A stretch of DNA of 64,000 nt from Bacillus sp. FJAT-42376 (GTDB lineage Bacteria > Bacillota > Bacilli > Bacillales > Bacillaceae): the NCBI RefSeq assembly GCF_003816055.1, contig NZ_CP033906.1:2790001-2854000 (forward strand), given 5' to 3'. The position numbers were made by a program, and so were the translations under genes. The notes beneath the pieces are model-generated. The model saw nothing but the letters and a program-made list of their open reading frames with translations. It had not been told where the DNA came from and did not search any database. Positions 17,103 to 26,314 of the stretch are shown piece after piece. Every line of letters begins with the position of its first letter. The stretch's first letter is position 1.

Positions 17103-17837
17103 TTAAAACCCAATCTTACCAGTTTCAGCCAGCGCGCGAAGCTGCTTCACTTCGTGGGGTGTCAGTTCCCTAGAGTCGCCAGTGCTTAAGCCTTTCAGAT
17201 CAAGGAAAGCATACGATTCTCTTTTAAGTTTAGTGACAGGATGGCCCATCGCTTCAAACATCCGGCGCACTTGATGGTTGCGTCCTTCATGGATCGTAAT
17301 CTCGATGATGCTTGTTTCTTTCTTTTTATCAAGCGACAGCATTTTCACTTTTGCAGGAGCCGTCATTCCGTCTTCAAGCTTCACACCTTTTTCCATTGTT
17401 CTTAAGGTTCCTCTTGTCGGAATCCCTTTCACTTTTGCCACATACGTTTTGTCAATCTCGTAGCGGGGATGCATGAGGATATTCGCAAACTCCCCGTCGT
17501 TTGTAAGCAGAATCAGACCGGACGTGTCGTAATCCAGGCGCCCGACAGGATAGATGCGCTCTTGGATATACGGGAAGAAGTCCGTTACAATTTTACGGTT
17601 TTTATCATCCTGCGCTGCAGAAATTACACCTCTTGGTTTATATAATAGAAGATAAACGGGTACTTCCTTCTCTAAAGGAACCCCATTCACCTCAACCCGG
17701 TCATTTCCAGATACTTTTACACCCAGCTCTTTAACGGTTTTTCCGTTTACTTTTACTCTTCCATCTAATATAAGCTGCTCCGCATTTCTTCTTGATGCTA
17801 TTCCTGCGTGAGCAATTACTTTTTGCAATCGTTCCAT
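17103..17837 (-). CDS. rluB: 23S rRNA pseudouridine synthase RluB
   Basis: A 244-residue enzyme that makes pseudouridine 2605 (E. coli numbering) in 23S rRNA, with the same length as B. subtilis RluB (YpuL). An S4 RNA-binding domain comes first (MERLQKVIAHAGIASRRNAE), then the catalytic motif VGRLDYDTSGLILLTNDG near residues 100-117, containing the catalytic aspartate, and the family motif GRNHQVRRMFEAMGHPV near 190. The start at 17837 follows AAAGAGGTGA. In B. subtilis it sits next to resA; here the accessory island intervenes on its downstream side. Confidence 0.95.
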   Translation of the reverse strand: MERLQKVIAHAGIASRRNAEQLILDGRVKVNGKTVKELGVKVSGNDRVEVNGVPLEKEVPVYLLLYKPRGVISAAQDDKNRKIVTDFFPYIQERIYPVGRLDYDTSGLILLTNDGEFANILMHPRYEIDKTYVAKVKGIPTRGTLRTMEKGVKLEDGMTAPAKVKMLSLDKKKETSIIEITIHEGRNHQVRRMFEAMGHPVTKLKRESYAFLDLKGLSTGDSRELTPHEVKQLRALAETGKIGF

Positions 17838-17897
17838 GCTATTCACCTCTTTGTACATCTTACTTGTTTCCATTGCATTAAACAAGCAAGTTTCCAG

Positions 17898-17930
17898 ACA
17901 AAAATTAAACCTGCTTCAGAAGCAGGTTTA
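17898..17930 (-). terminator. Terminator after spmB
   Basis: AAACCTGCTTC/GAAGCAGGTTT with a 1-base loop is followed on the minus strand by a TTTAATTTTTG tail. It ends the dacB-spmA-spmB transcript before rluB. Confidence 0.82.
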
Positions 17931-17936
17931 TTCCTC

Positions 17937-18464
17937 TTAAAATAAAAGCGAAACAATCACGATGGAGGCGATTACACCAATTAAGTCTGCAAGGAGTCCA
18001 ACTTTTAATGCATCTCCCATTTTTTTTATCCCTGCCGCACCAAAATACACAGTTAAAATATAGAGCGTCGTATCTGTACTGCCCTGCATAACAGCCGCAA
18101 GCCTTCCAATAAAGGAATCGGGTCCGTTGCTGGCTATCAAATCGGTTGTCAGGCCGAGTGCCGCCGTCCCAGAAATAGGCCGAATGAAGGCAAGCGGAAC
18201 GATATCCGATGGAACGCCGATGGCCGACAGTGCCGGTTTTATAAAGTCAAGGAGGAAATCCAGCGCTCCTGATGCCCTGAAAATGGTAATCGCCACAAGC
18301 ATCCCAACGAGATAAGGAATAATTGAGAAAGAAATCTCTATCCCTTCCTTGCCCCCTTCAACAAAGGCTTCATATGTCTGAACTTTCTTGAATGTTCCAT
18401 AAATCAATATAAAAGCGATCACAAGCGGAATGAGCCATAAAGACAGCAAACTGATCCATTCCAT
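17937..18464 (-). CDS. spmB: Spore maturation protein B
   Basis: A 175-residue membrane protein with about five hydrophobic segments (for example LLSLWLIPLVIAFILIYG at residues 6-23), matching SpmB (178 in B. subtilis). The region GGKEGIEISFSIIPYLVGML near residues 37-56 is the nucleoside-recognition (Gate) domain shared with SpmA. SpmA and SpmB are needed for normal spore core dehydration and heat resistance, acting with the DacB carboxypeptidase of the same operon. The start codon overlaps the spmA stop. Function inside the membrane is not known at the molecular level. Confidence 0.93.
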   Translation of the reverse strand: MEWISLLSLWLIPLVIAFILIYGTFKKVQTYEAFVEGGKEGIEISFSIIPYLVGMLVAITIFRASGALDFLLDFIKPALSAIGVPSDIVPLAFIRPISGTAALGLTTDLIASNGPDSFIGRLAAVMQGSTDTTLYILTVYFGAAGIKKMGDALKVGLLADLIGVIASIVIVSLLF

Positions 18465-19057
18465 CAGGCTCCCCCTTTCCGCTTCCTCCGAAGGTAAAAA
18501 TACCGGTCAATCAGCAGAGCTCCGATTGCTGAGATTATCGTAGCGATTAATGTCGGCATGACAATATCAGCCGGATTTGCAGAACCATACGATATTCTTA
18601 CGGCTATTACCGTAGTCGGAATTAACGTGATGCTTGATGTGTTCACTGCCAGGAACGTGATCATTGACCGGCTGGCGGAATCCTTTCCTCCGTTCAGCTT
18701 TTTCAACTCCTCCATCGCTTTAATACCAAGAGGAGTTGCAGCATTTCCCAATCCAAACATATTGGCCATCGTATTGGAGAGGATATAGCCCATTGCCGGA
18801 TGATCAGGCGGAACCTCCGGGAATATTTTTTTTGCTATCGGCCTGCACAGCTTTCCAAGCGCCTCCAGCATCCCTGCTTTTTCCGCAATCCTCATCAGTC
18901 CAAGCCAGAAAACGAGAACGCTCATTAAGCCGAATGAAATGGTAACCGCATCTTTCGCTCCTTTAAAAATTGCGGCATTGACAGAATCCATTGTCCCATT
19001 AAATAAAGCGTAAACGATTCCAACTACAATCATTCCTACCCATATATAGTTAACCAT
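18464..19057 (-). CDS. spmA: Spore maturation protein A
   Basis: A 197-residue membrane protein (196 in B. subtilis) with a Gate-type domain, KGAKDAVTISFGLMSVLVFW near residues 32-51, and conserved GLGNAATPLGIKAMEEL near 108-124. It acts with SpmB during late sporulation. The start was put at 19057, nine bases after AGGAG; a longer frame starting at 19081 lacks a ribosome binding site. Its start lies inside the end of dacB, so all three genes of the operon overlap. Confidence 0.93.
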   Translation of the reverse strand: MVNYIWVGMIVVGIVYALFNGTMDSVNAAIFKGAKDAVTISFGLMSVLVFWLGLMRIAEKAGMLEALGKLCRPIAKKIFPEVPPDHPAMGYILSNTMANMFGLGNAATPLGIKAMEELKKLNGGKDSASRSMITFLAVNTSSITLIPTTVIAVRISYGSANPADIVMPTLIATIISAIGALLIDRYFYLRRKRKGGA

Positions 19058-20207
19058 CGGTACCGGCTCCTGCAAGTGCAAAGAAAAGGCGTTTCACTGA
19101 CTCCCAAAGAGAAACTTCAGGCTTTCTTGTCCGGCCGTTTTCAAAATAGACAGGAACGTTCAGTACAGGATCTTCTTTAACAAAGACCTTCAATTGTCCG
19201 ACCACAGAAGGGACTTTTTTCGGATCCTTCCATGTTTTTAAAGGCTTTTGCAGGCTAACTTCTGTCCGGATGGATGCCTTTTCATCCTCCGTCAGCGGAT
19301 AATACACATCCCTTTGGATAAAGGCTTTATTTTGATAAAACGTATCGTTGAGCGATTGCAGGTTCCCTCTCGGTTTAATTTTATAAAGATTATAGTGGTC
19401 AAAGCCATATTCATACATGCCTATATGGTCATTCCAGTCATCTCCGTCATTGATCGTGACTGCGATCAGATTCAGCCCATTCTTAGATGCGCTGGTAACG
19501 AGTGTCCGTTTCGCTTTTTTAGTAAATCCCGTTTTTCCGCCAGTGCAATATTCATAAAGGGTGGTCAGCAGTTTATTTTTATTTTTCCATACTCTGTCCC
19601 ATTTTTCATTCGGGTTCGGCGATCGATGGATCTCGGTGCCGGAAACTTCCTTAAAAATAGGATTGTTCATAGCGTATCTCATAAGAAGCGCCATGTCATA
19701 GGCAGTCGAATACATCTTTTCATGATCATCCAGTCCGTGGGGATTGGCAAAAAGCGTATTGCTCATGCCGATTTCCTCTGCTTTTTCGTTCATTTTATAA
19801 ACAAAGCCTTCAAGACTTCCGCCTACATGCTCCGCAATTGCCACTGCCGCATCATTCCCGGAACGGAGCATCAATCCGTAAACCAGCTCGCGGAGCTTAA
19901 TTTTTTCACCCGCCTGCAGATAGATGGAAGATCCTTCTGTATAAACAGCTCTTGAACTGACGGTTACATTTTCATCCAATTTTCCGGATTCAATTGCGAG
20001 AATCGCGGTCATAATCTTCGTAATGCTCGCTATCCTCAATTTTTCGTTCTCATTTTTGGAAAGCAGTACTCTGCCTGTCCCCTGTTCTATAAGAATGGCG
20101 CTCTTCGCACTGACCATTGCTTCTTTAGACACTTCAGCTCGTGCATATCCTGGAATCAGCATTGTCAGAACAAAAACTGCTGCTATTAAACTTATAAATC
20201 CTTTCAT
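19050..20207 (-). CDS. dacB: Sporulation D-alanyl-D-alanine carboxypeptidase DacB (PBP5*)
   Basis: A 385-residue penicillin-binding protein (382 in B. subtilis) that trims peptide side chains of spore cortex peptidoglycan and so limits cross-linking. A signal peptide is seen (GFISLIAAVFVLTMLIPGYARA). Active-site motifs are in order: SITKIM (SxxK serine near residue 62), LRSGNDAAVAIAEH (SxN, near 117) and GGKTGFTKKAKRT (KTG, near 223). The C-terminal WESVKRLFFALAG resembles an amphipathic membrane anchor. A sigma-E-like promoter precedes the gene and it leads the dacB-spmA-spmB operon. A second SxxK carboxypeptidase, dacF, is at 39251. Confidence 0.95.
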   Translation of the reverse strand: MKGFISLIAAVFVLTMLIPGYARAEVSKEAMVSAKSAILIEQGTGRVLLSKNENEKLRIASITKIMTAILAIESGKLDENVTVSSRAVYTEGSSIYLQAGEKIKLRELVYGLMLRSGNDAAVAIAEHVGGSLEGFVYKMNEKAEEIGMSNTLFANPHGLDDHEKMYSTAYDMALLMRYAMNNPIFKEVSGTEIHRSPNPNEKWDRVWKNKNKLLTTLYEYCTGGKTGFTKKAKRTLVTSASKNGLNLIAVTINDGDDWNDHIGMYEYGFDHYNLYKIKPRGNLQSLNDTFYQNKAFIQRDVYYPLTEDEKASIRTEVSLQKPLKTWKDPKKVPSVVGQLKVFVKEDPVLNVPVYFENGRTRKPEVSLWESVKRLFFALAGAGTDG

Positions 20208-20239
20208 CTGCCTCCACGTCCCTTGTCCTTATTTGTACA

Positions 20240-20268
20240 AGTTTATGCGAAGGAGGATGACTTATGAC
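20240..20268 (-). promoter_or_regulatory. Putative sigma-E promoter of dacB-spmA-spmB
   Basis: The minus strand reads GTCATAAG, 13 bp, CATAAACT; the -10 box matches 7 of 8 bases of CATACAnT. The B. subtilis operon is transcribed in the mother cell by sigma-E, which supports the reading. Confidence 0.6.
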
Positions 20269-20333
20269 ACGATATGTATTGCTGCTTATCTATTAAGAAA
20301 AATGGTATATCCGGCTGTTTACGGCTTCGGGCA

Positions 20334-20366
20334 AAAGAAAAAGCAGCCCATATCAGGCTGCTTTTC
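20334..20366 (-). terminator. Terminator after ypuI
   Basis: AAAAGCAGCC, a 7-base loop and GGCTGCTTTT followed by T-rich sequence on the minus strand. Confidence 0.85.
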
Positions 20367-20368
20367 CA

Positions 20369-20857
20369 TTAGCGGGACTGCATCATTTTTGTCCGGTAAT
20401 CCGTTTCGTAATATTCAAGTTCTTCCCGTGTCTGCTGGAATTGGCTTTCAAGTTCAGCAACAAGCCGGTTTACTGAAACAGGAACAGCCTGTCTGAATTT
20501 AATGGAGTTTTTTCCAGTGTAAGCAGAGCGGCTGTCTTCATACCAAACGTCATGCTTCGGCTGAAAAAATTCTTCAATGCACTGATGGTAAACACGGTAA
20601 AGAATTTTCTCGGCTGCCGCTTTGCGAAACGGCTCTGTTTGTGTAATGATGCTGCATGCTTCAAGCCCTTCCTCGCAAAAAACGGTCAGACGGCGAAAGT
20701 TGCTCAGCAATTCTTCATAAAATAGACGGTCTCCAGGCTGTTCCTCAAGCATCGAATCGATGGTTACCGAATTTAAATGCCTGGAAAGTCCGGAAACCAC
20801 TGTTTTTAAAAAATCGGCTGTCTGTTCTGTTTGCAGCTTTACCATTGAATTACCCAA
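20369..20857 (-). CDS. ypuI: YpuI-like protein (DUF3907)
   Basis: A 162-residue soluble protein at the place of B. subtilis ypuI between scpB and dacB. It is largely helical by composition, with a C-terminal charged stretch (LVAELESQFQQTREELEYYE) that could form a coiled coil. No catalytic motif is visible and the function is unknown. The start is uncertain: a TTG at 20857 lies 12 bases after AGAGG, whereas the next in-frame ATG (20845) is even farther from it. About 195 bp without a gene or terminator separate it from scpB. Confidence 0.8.
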   Translation of the reverse strand: MGNSMVKLQTEQTADFLKTVVSGLSRHLNSVTIDSMLEEQPGDRLFYEELLSNFRRLTVFCEEGLEACSIITQTEPFRKAAAEKILYRVYHQCIEEFFQPKHDVWYEDSRSAYTGKNSIKFRQAVPVSVNRLVAELESQFQQTREELEYYETDYRTKMMQSR

Positions 20858-21052
20858 ATTGATCCACGTCCTCTCAAAGCATCATTTTCAGCACACGGTC
20901 TCTTATGTTAATTCATATCGGTGCGTGTTTCATTTCATGCTTGTTTTCAGTCTGATACTCTATTTTTTTATGTATACCCTATCGGAAATAGATTAAGACA
21001 TTTCCTGAATGCTACCTCTTTATAGTACCATATTTTCTGAAAATTAGATCAG

Positions 21053-21643
21053 CTAATTAAGGTCATCCATCGTCTGGCTGAATTTTTCAAAAAACAAGTC
21101 GGCCTCATCCTGCTCACCCTCATCGCCATCCTCCGGAAGCGGAGGCAAGTCACCGATTGATTTCAGTCCAAAGTACTCTAAAAATTCGCTCGTTGTTCCA
21201 TATAAAATGGCTCTTCCGGTCCCTTCCGCCCTTCCCACTTCTTTAATCAGCGCTTTAGAAACGAGCGTCTGCAGAGGTCTTTCCGTTTTCACTCCGCGGA
21301 CTTCTTCAATTTCAATTCTTGTGAGCGGCTGCCTGTATGCGACAATCGCCAGCGTTTCCAATGCCGCCTGTGATAGGGATTGACTTCCAGGGGACTCTAC
21401 TAATTTTTTCAAGTAGGGGGCATGCTCTTTTTTCGTAGTAAGCTGAAAAACATTTGCTACCTCAGCGATTTCAATTCCGCGGTTTTCGTTTCTATAATCA
21501 GCAGAGAGATCTTCCATAATATCCTTCACAATGGGTTCTTCTACATCAAGTACATTCATAAGCTGTTTTAAAGAGAGACCTTCGTCTCCTGCTGCAAATA
21601 GCAGGGCCTCGACGATGGACTTCCACTGGATGATTTCTGTCAC
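21053..21643 (-). CDS. scpB: Segregation and condensation protein ScpB
   Basis: A 196-residue protein of the SMC-ScpAB condensin, which loads on origins and compacts and separates chromosomes. It forms two winged-helix domains; conserved stretches are [17 protein letters not shown] near the N-terminus and [20 protein letters not shown] with the EIEEVRG motif near 90-118. The acidic tail [13 protein letters not shown] is typical. Translation begins with GTG overlapping the scpA stop (GTGA), so the two are coupled. Length matches B. subtilis ScpB (197). Confidence 0.95.
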   Translation of the reverse strand: MTEIIQWKSIVEALLFAAGDEGLSLKQLMNVLDVEEPIVKDIMEDLSADYRNENRGIEIAEVANVFQLTTKKEHAPYLKKLVESPGSQSLSQAALETLAIVAYRQPLTRIEIEEVRGVKTERPLQTLVSKALIKEVGRAEGTGRAILYGTTSEFLEYFGLKSIGDLPPLPEDGDEGEQDEADLFFEKFSQTMDDLN

Positions 21644-22392
21644 TTGCTTTTTCCACTCCCTGTAATATACAAATCTGAGAAGTTACCTTCTTGTTCTATG
21701 AAAATAAACTGTGATTTCATTAACTCCAGCACGGCTAAAAACGTGACAACGAGATATTCTTTGGATTCTTCCGGGAACAAGTCCATAAAATGACGGCGCC
21801 CCGGTTTTATTCTTAAGTCCTCAAGAATTTCATTCATCCGTTTCTCAATCGGAATTTCCTGCCTTGTAATTCTTGTTTGAAGCGGTTTCTGAAGTTTTTT
21901 TCTTCTCATTACTTTCTGAAAAGCGCTTAGCATATCATAAACCGAGATATCAAGCGGTGTTTTTTCTGCTGAGGTGTCCTGAGAGAATTCGCTTAAATCG
22001 CTTGGAGGCTTCGTATATACGAGCGCTCTTTCCTCTTCCCGTGTTTTAAGCTCTGTTGCAGCTTCTTTGTATTTTCTGTAATCGATCAGTCTTCTCATCA
22101 GTTCATCCCTGGGATCTTCTTCCATTTCAAATCCCAGTTCCTCATCAAAAAGCTCCTCCTCCTGTTTCGGCAAAAGCATTTTGCTTTTGATTGAAAGCAG
22201 CGTGGCAGCCATAACCAAAAACTCGGATGCCACATCAAGCTCAAGCTCTTTCATTGTGTGAATGTAGAGCAGATATTGTTCAGTAATTTGCGATACAGGT
22301 ATATCGTATATGTCAATTTCCAATCTGTTAATTAAGTGCAAAAGAAGATCAAGAGGCCCTTCAAATGCATCGATTTTTACTTGATATTCCAA
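21640..22392 (-). CDS. scpA: Segregation and condensation protein ScpA
   Basis: A 250-residue kleisin that bridges the SMC dimer heads and binds ScpB. The N-terminal motif [20 protein letters not shown], followed by [12 protein letters not shown], is diagnostic; the middle is acidic and low in complexity ([15 protein letters not shown]) and the C-terminus carries the winged helix that contacts SMC. The TTG at 22392 is the best start: GGTGAG is 7 bases upstream and the product then aligns from its first residue with B. subtilis ScpA (251 residues). Longer in-frame starts have no ribosome binding site. Confidence 0.93.
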   Translation of the reverse strand: MEYQVKIDAFEGPLDLLLHLINRLEIDIYDIPVSQITEQYLLYIHTMKELELDVASEFLVMAATLLSIKSKMLLPKQEEELFDEELGFEMEEDPRDELMRRLIDYRKYKEAATELKTREEERALVYTKPPSDLSEFSQDTSAEKTPLDISVYDMLSAFQKVMRRKKLQKPLQTRITRQEIPIEKRMNEILEDLRIKPGRRHFMDLFPEESKEYLVVTFLAVLELMKSQFIFIEQEGNFSDLYITGSGKSK

Positions 22393-22512
22393 ATTAAATC
22401 TCACCAACATCCTTCTATAAACTGCGCTACCCTTTAGTATAGAACAATCCTTCCTATAGTCCAATACAAAATTAACGAGAAAAACTTTTTTTAAAAACCG
22501 GGCGAACGCCCA

Positions 22513-22540
22513 GACATTTGGGGCATCCGCACATATGATA
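22513..22540 (+). promoter_or_regulatory. Putative sigma-K promoter of the YjcZ-type gene
   Basis: GACA (22513-22516) and CATATGATA (22532-22540) fit the sigma-K pattern mACm and CATAnnnTA with 15 bp between. The -10 box is a full match. It lies 40 bp before the small gene, which belongs to a sporulation protein family. Confidence 0.5.
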
Positions 22541-22579
22541 CGAAAGAAAACAGCATGATTTTGAAGGAGGAACTATAAA

Positions 22580-22678
22580 ATGGGTGAAGCAAGAGGATTT
22601 GGCTACGGCGGCGGGTTCGCATTAATCGTTGTACTTTTCATTTTATTGATTATTGTGGGAGCAGCATGGCTTTACTAA
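22580..22678 (+). CDS. YjcZ-family sporulation small membrane protein
   Basis: A 32-residue protein with a strong ribosome binding site (AAGGAGG, 9 bases before ATG). It has a short glycine-rich head (GFGYGGGFA) followed by a hydrophobic helix, LIVVLFILLIIVGAAWLY, ending at the stop. This head-plus-helix layout is that of the YjcZ/YoyG/SscA group of tiny proteins found in Bacillus spores; in B. subtilis SscA is needed for spore assembly. A sigma-K-like promoter lies upstream and a terminator downstream, so it is a complete single-gene unit. It lies divergent from scpA. The precise role is unknown. Confidence 0.9.
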   Translation: MGEARGFGYGGGFALIVVLFILLIIVGAAWLY

Positions 22679-22686
22679 TATAATCG

Positions 22687-22721
22687 CAAAGCGCCGGGAT
22701 TACGGCGCTTTCTTTTATTTT
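22687..22721 (+). terminator. Terminator after the YjcZ-type gene
   Basis: AAAGCGCCG, a 6-base loop and CGGCGCTTT are followed by CTTTTATTTTT. Confidence 0.88.
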
Positions 22722-22776
22722 TATGCGCAGGCTGTTTATGATACAATTTGGACAATCAGAAACTGGAGTGATGGGA

Positions 22777-23304
22777 ATGTACCCTGAAGCATACATAGAA
22801 TATTTAGTTCATTTCCACGGAGACCGTGATTATTTTGAATGCCATGAGCTGCTGGAGGAATATTGGAAGGAAGCCCCGGCTTCTGAACGCGATCCTGTCT
22901 GGGTGAGTCTGATTCAGATTGCCGTCAGTCTGTACCATCACAGGCGGGGAAATTTTAAAGGAGCGGAAAGGCTCCTTGGCCAATCCATTCGGTTCCTTGA
23001 AATCCATCCAGGAGAAATCGAAAAACTCGGTCTGAAGGAGACAGAACTTAAGAATCTGCTTCTTCAGCGCCTCTGCGAAATACAGAAAGGCGTTTCATAT
23101 AAAAGTTTACATTTACCAATCGCTGATCTGAAGCTTGAAAAAGAATGCAAAGTTCTTGCAGAGTCCAAACAAATGGTTTGGCAGTCCCCCAGTGACTTGG
23201 AAAATGAATCCATAGTGAATCGTCATATCCTGAGGGACCGGTCTGATGTAATCAAGGAAAGACTGACTCAGCTTGCTTTAAGGGAGAGAAACCGGAAAAA
23301 ATAA
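22777..23304 (+). CDS. ypuF: YpuF-like DUF309 protein
   Basis: A 175-residue soluble protein of the DUF309 family (B. subtilis YpuF has 174). The family signature, HxExxE-like, is seen at YFECHELLEEYWKEA near residues 19-33, followed by the YHHRRGNFKGAERLL segment; several conserved histidines and glutamates could bind metal, but no activity is established. The start at 22777 has GGAG 8 bases upstream; the other in-frame ATG two codons earlier is too close to it. It is convergent with ribT across a shared terminator. Confidence 0.9.
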   Translation: MYPEAYIEYLVHFHGDRDYFECHELLEEYWKEAPASERDPVWVSLIQIAVSLYHHRRGNFKGAERLLGQSIRFLEIHPGEIEKLGLKETELKNLLLQRLCEIQKGVSYKSLHLPIADLKLEKECKVLAESKQMVWQSPSDLENESIVNRHILRDRSDVIKERLTQLALRERNRKK

Positions 23305-23314
23305 CGGACATAAG

Positions 23315-23342
23315 AAAAAGCAGAGGATCCGCTCCTCTGCTT

Positions 23343-23344
<2 letters not shown>
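23315..23344. terminator. Bidirectional terminator between ypuF and ribT
   Basis: AAAAGCAGAGGA pairs with TCCTCTGCTTTT around a 5-base loop; A and T runs on both sides serve both convergent genes. It overlaps the ribT stop region. Confidence 0.88.
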
Positions 23345-23741
<397 letters not shown>

Positions 23742-23751
23742 TCAGAGCAAT

Positions 23752-23829
23752 AATAGCAATTCTGGAAATCTTATAATGAATAAATGAAAAGCCACTCCTT
23801 CCATCATTATAAACAGAATTCCAGCTATT
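23752..23829. repeat. Long imperfect palindrome between ribH and ribT
   Basis: The arm 23752-23779 (AATAGCAATTCTG ... TTATAATGA) and the arm 23803-23829 (TCATTATAA ... AGCTATT) are nearly complementary over about 26 bp, with a 23-base loop and short indels. A smaller perfect dyad GCTCTGAATTCAGAGC is at 23733-23748. It has no T-run expected of a terminator. Confidence 0.7.
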
Positions 23830-23849
23830 TTAAACACTTTTCGCCAATT

Positions 23850-24317
23850 TTATTGAAATGACTTTAACAGGTTTGCCATTTCAATAGCAGAAACAGCAGC
23901 CTCCCAGCCTTTATTTCCGGCTTTGGTGCCGGCTCTTTCAATGGCCTGTTCAATGGTCTCTGTAGTAAGCACTCCGAAAATAACCGGTATGCCTGACGCA
24001 GCAGAGGCATTGGCTACACCTTTTGCCGCTTCACTGCAAACGTAATCGTAATGGCTGGTTGATCCGCGGATCACCGTACCAAGAGTAATAACTGCGTCGT
24101 ATTTTCCGGACTCCGCCATTTTTTTGGCGATAAGAGGCAGTTCAAAGGCTCCGGGTACCCAAGCGATTTCAACATTTTCATCTTCAGCGCCGTGACGTTT
24201 TAACGCGTCCTGTGCCCCTCCTAAAAGCCTGCTTGTTATAAACTCATTAAATCTGCCTACTACAATTCCTATTCTTAATCCTTGAGCTACTAAATTACCT
24301 TCATAAATTTTAGTCAT
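23850..24317 (-). CDS. ribH: 6,7-dimethyl-8-ribityllumazine synthase
   Basis: A 155-residue enzyme (154 in B. subtilis) that condenses 5-amino-6-ribitylamino-uracil with 3,4-dihydroxy-2-butanone 4-phosphate to give lumazine. Family motifs are VGRFNEFIT near residue 20, [15 protein letters not shown] near 55, [16 protein letters not shown] near 79-94 with the catalytic histidine, and [16 protein letters not shown] near 114-129. It forms the 60-subunit capsid around riboflavin synthase in Bacillus. The ATG at 24317 is nine bases after GGAGG; one three codons earlier directly touches it. Confidence 0.96.
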   Translation of the reverse strand: MTKIYEGNLVAQGLRIGIVVGRFNEFITSRLLGGAQDALKRHGAEDENVEIAWVPGAFELPLIAKKMAESGKYDAVITLGTVIRGSTSHYDYVCSEAAKGVANASAASGIPVIFGVLTTETIEQAIERAGTKAGNKGWEAAVSAIEMANLLKSFQ

Positions 24318-24353
24318 TTTCCTCATCCTCCGTTATCTTTAAAAAATCTCTCC

Positions 24354-24442
24354 GTTAAACTTGGCTGTTGATTTCCGCTGCAGCCGTTCGCTTTCTGCTT
24401 CAATCAACAGGATAAAAAAATCAACAACATGCTTTTACATAG
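24354..24442 (-). repeat. Shrunken copy of the dispersed palindromic repeat inside the rib operon
   Basis: TTAAACTTGGCTGTTGATT opens it and ATCAACAACATGCTTTTACATAGC closes it, the same flanks as at 16530-16712 in reverse orientation. The core (24367-24408) is only about 42 bp instead of about 130, so the GC-rich middle has been lost. It lies between ribBA and ribH and ends one base before the ribBA stop. Confidence 0.85.
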
Positions 24443-24443
24443 C

Positions 24444-25637
24444 TTAAAATTTTAATAAGTGACCAAGTTTATGGTGCTTTGTTTTTAAATACTGTTCATT
24501 TTCATCTCTTAATGGCATCTGAATAGGCACTCTTCCGGCGATTTTCATTCCGTACCCTTCCAGCCCTTTAATCTTTTTCGGATTGTTCGTCAATAGACGC
24601 AATTCCTTTAATCCGAGATCTTTTAAAATCTGGGCTCCAATTCCGTAGTCCCGCAAATCCGCCCCGAAACCAAGCTTTTCGTTCGCTTCGACTGTATCAT
24701 AGCCCTCTTCCTGCAGTTTATAGGCTCTCATTTTATTAAGCAGGCCGATTCCTCTGCCTTCCTGTCTCATATACAGCAGGACACCGTTTCCTTCATCTTC
24801 AATTTGAGCAAGGGCAGCATGCAGCTGAGGTCCGCAGTCGCACCGGTATGACCCGAATACATCTCCTGTCAAACACTCAGAATGAACCCTTACAAGCGTT
24901 GGTTTTTCAGGATCAATGGTTCCTTTTACGAGAGCAACATGCTCTTTTCCATCAAGGACGTTCGAATAGCCGATTGCTTTAAACATTCCAAATTCGGTGG
25001 GAAGATTGATTTCCACTTCCCTCGAAATCAGCTGATCCGTCCTGTTGCGGTACAAAATTAAATCTTCAATCGAAATAATTTTCAAATCCATTTTCTGTGC
25101 GAGTGTCTCCAGTTCAGGCAGTCTGGCCATTGAACCATCTTCGCTCATAATTTCGCAGATTACACCAACAGGCTCGGATCCGCAAAGTGCGGCTAAATCT
25201 ACCGCTGCCTCGGTGTGTCCCGCTCTTCTGAGAACGCCGCCTTCTTTCGCTACAAGCGGAAAAACATGTCCGGGACGCTTGAAATCGTGGGCTTGTACCT
25301 CAGGATTTAAGAACGCGCGTATCGTTTCGGAGCGTTCAAAAGCACTGATTCCAGTCGTTGTCGTTTTGTAATCCACACTGACAGTGAAGGCTGTGCCGTG
25401 GGGATCTGTATTTTGCTCGACCATTGGTTTTAAATTCAGTCTGGCCGCACGATCTTCAGTCATCGGGGTACAAATCAGACCTTTCCCATGAGTCGCCATG
25501 AAGTTAATCACTTCAGGCGTTGCCATTTCGCCAAGCGCCACAAAATCGCCTTCGTTTTCGCGATCCTCATCATCTACCACAATGACTGGCTTCCCGAGTT
25601 TCAAGTCGTGCAAAGCTTCTTCTATAGAATGGAACAT
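24444..25637 (-). CDS. ribBA: Bifunctional DHBP synthase / GTP cyclohydrolase II
   Basis: A 397-residue fusion enzyme (398 in B. subtilis) supplying both riboflavin precursors. The N-terminal half makes 3,4-dihydroxy-2-butanone 4-phosphate from ribulose 5-phosphate: [13 protein letters not shown] near residues 20-32 and [16 protein letters not shown] near 137-152. The C-terminal half opens [23 protein letters not shown] near 253-272 has the three zinc cysteines, and [13 protein letters not shown] near 290-302 follows. It is the third gene of ribD-ribE-ribBA-ribH-ribT. Confidence 0.97.
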   Translation of the reverse strand: MFHSIEEALHDLKLGKPVIVVDDEDRENEGDFVALGEMATPEVINFMATHGKGLICTPMTEDRAARLNLKPMVEQNTDPHGTAFTVSVDYKTTTTGISAFERSETIRAFLNPEVQAHDFKRPGHVFPLVAKEGGVLRRAGHTEAAVDLAALCGSEPVGVICEIMSEDGSMARLPELETLAQKMDLKIISIEDLILYRNRTDQLISREVEINLPTEFGMFKAIGYSNVLDGKEHVALVKGTIDPEKPTLVRVHSECLTGDVFGSYRCDCGPQLHAALAQIEDEGNGVLLYMRQEGRGIGLLNKMRAYKLQEEGYDTVEANEKLGFGADLRDYGIGAQILKDLGLKELRLLTNNPKKIKGLEGYGMKIAGRVPIQMPLRDENEQYLKTKHHKLGHLLKF

Positions 25638-25663
25638 CCTCTTTCCCTCCTGACGGGGTACCG

Positions 25664-26314
25664 TTATTTAAATCCGTGTCTTTCAAGAAAACTTTCCGAA
25701 ATCGGAGCGTGAGATGAGTCCCGATTGGAAGCGGAGGTGAACTTTCTCACATATTTCCCAATTATGTCACATTCGACATTGACTATGTCGCCTGCTTCTT
25801 TGCTTCCAAGGACTGTTTCCGATAAAGTATGGGGAATAATTGAAACTTTTACCTTCCCATCCTCCAGTCCAAAGATGGTCAAACTGATGCCGTCTACGGC
25901 AATCGATCCTTTCATGACCAAATTATCCGTTATGTCGACAGATGTATTAATTTCAAAATAGACAGCGTTCTGGTCCTGCTTTTTTGAGAGGATAACACCG
26001 GTGCCATCAATATGCCCGCTAACCATATGGCCGCCAAACCTTCCGTTAGCCCCCATTGCTCTTTCAAGATTGACCATAGTGCCCCGTTTCCATTCGCGGA
26101 TACTTGAGGATTTAACTGTTTCCGGCATGACATCCACTGTAAATTGATGCTTTGTAAAACTGGTAACAGTCAGGCACACTCCGTTTACAGATATGCTGTC
26201 GCCAAGCTTTACATCTTCAAGAATAAGAGACGCTTTGATCGTATAGGACATCAGCCTGCCGCCTGAAGCAATGCGTTCCACCGTTCCCAGCTCTTCCACA
26301 ATGCCAGTAAACAT
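25664..26314 (-). CDS. ribE: Riboflavin synthase alpha subunit
   Basis: A 216-residue enzyme (215 in B. subtilis) that dismutates two lumazine molecules to riboflavin. It contains the two tandem lumazine-binding barrels: the first begins [15 protein letters not shown] and includes SVNGVCLTV, and the second includes GHIDGTGVI and [12 protein letters not shown]. The repeated SxxVxGxxLT motif is seen in both halves. It starts directly at the ribD stop and precedes ribBA by 26 bp. Confidence 0.97.
   Translation of the reverse strand: MFTGIVEELGTVERIASGGRLMSYTIKASLILEDVKLGDSISVNGVCLTVTSFTKHQFTVDVMPETVKSSSIREWKRGTMVNLERAMGANGRFGGHMVSGHIDGTGVILSKKQDQNAVYFEINTSVDITDNLVMKGSIAVDGISLTIFGLEDGKVKVSIIPHTLSETVLGSKEAGDIVNVECDIIGKYVRKFTSASNRDSSHAPISESFLERHGFK

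Noticed and set aside
19248..19955. A 235-codon plus-strand open frame
   Set aside because: It is antisense to dacB, whose SxxK, SxN and KTG motifs are intact on the minus strand.
20264..20296. A 10-codon plus-strand frame after AAGGAGGATGACTT
   Set aside because: The ribosome binding site match is good, but the same bases form the sigma-E-like promoter of dacB on the other strand, and the product is too short to support.
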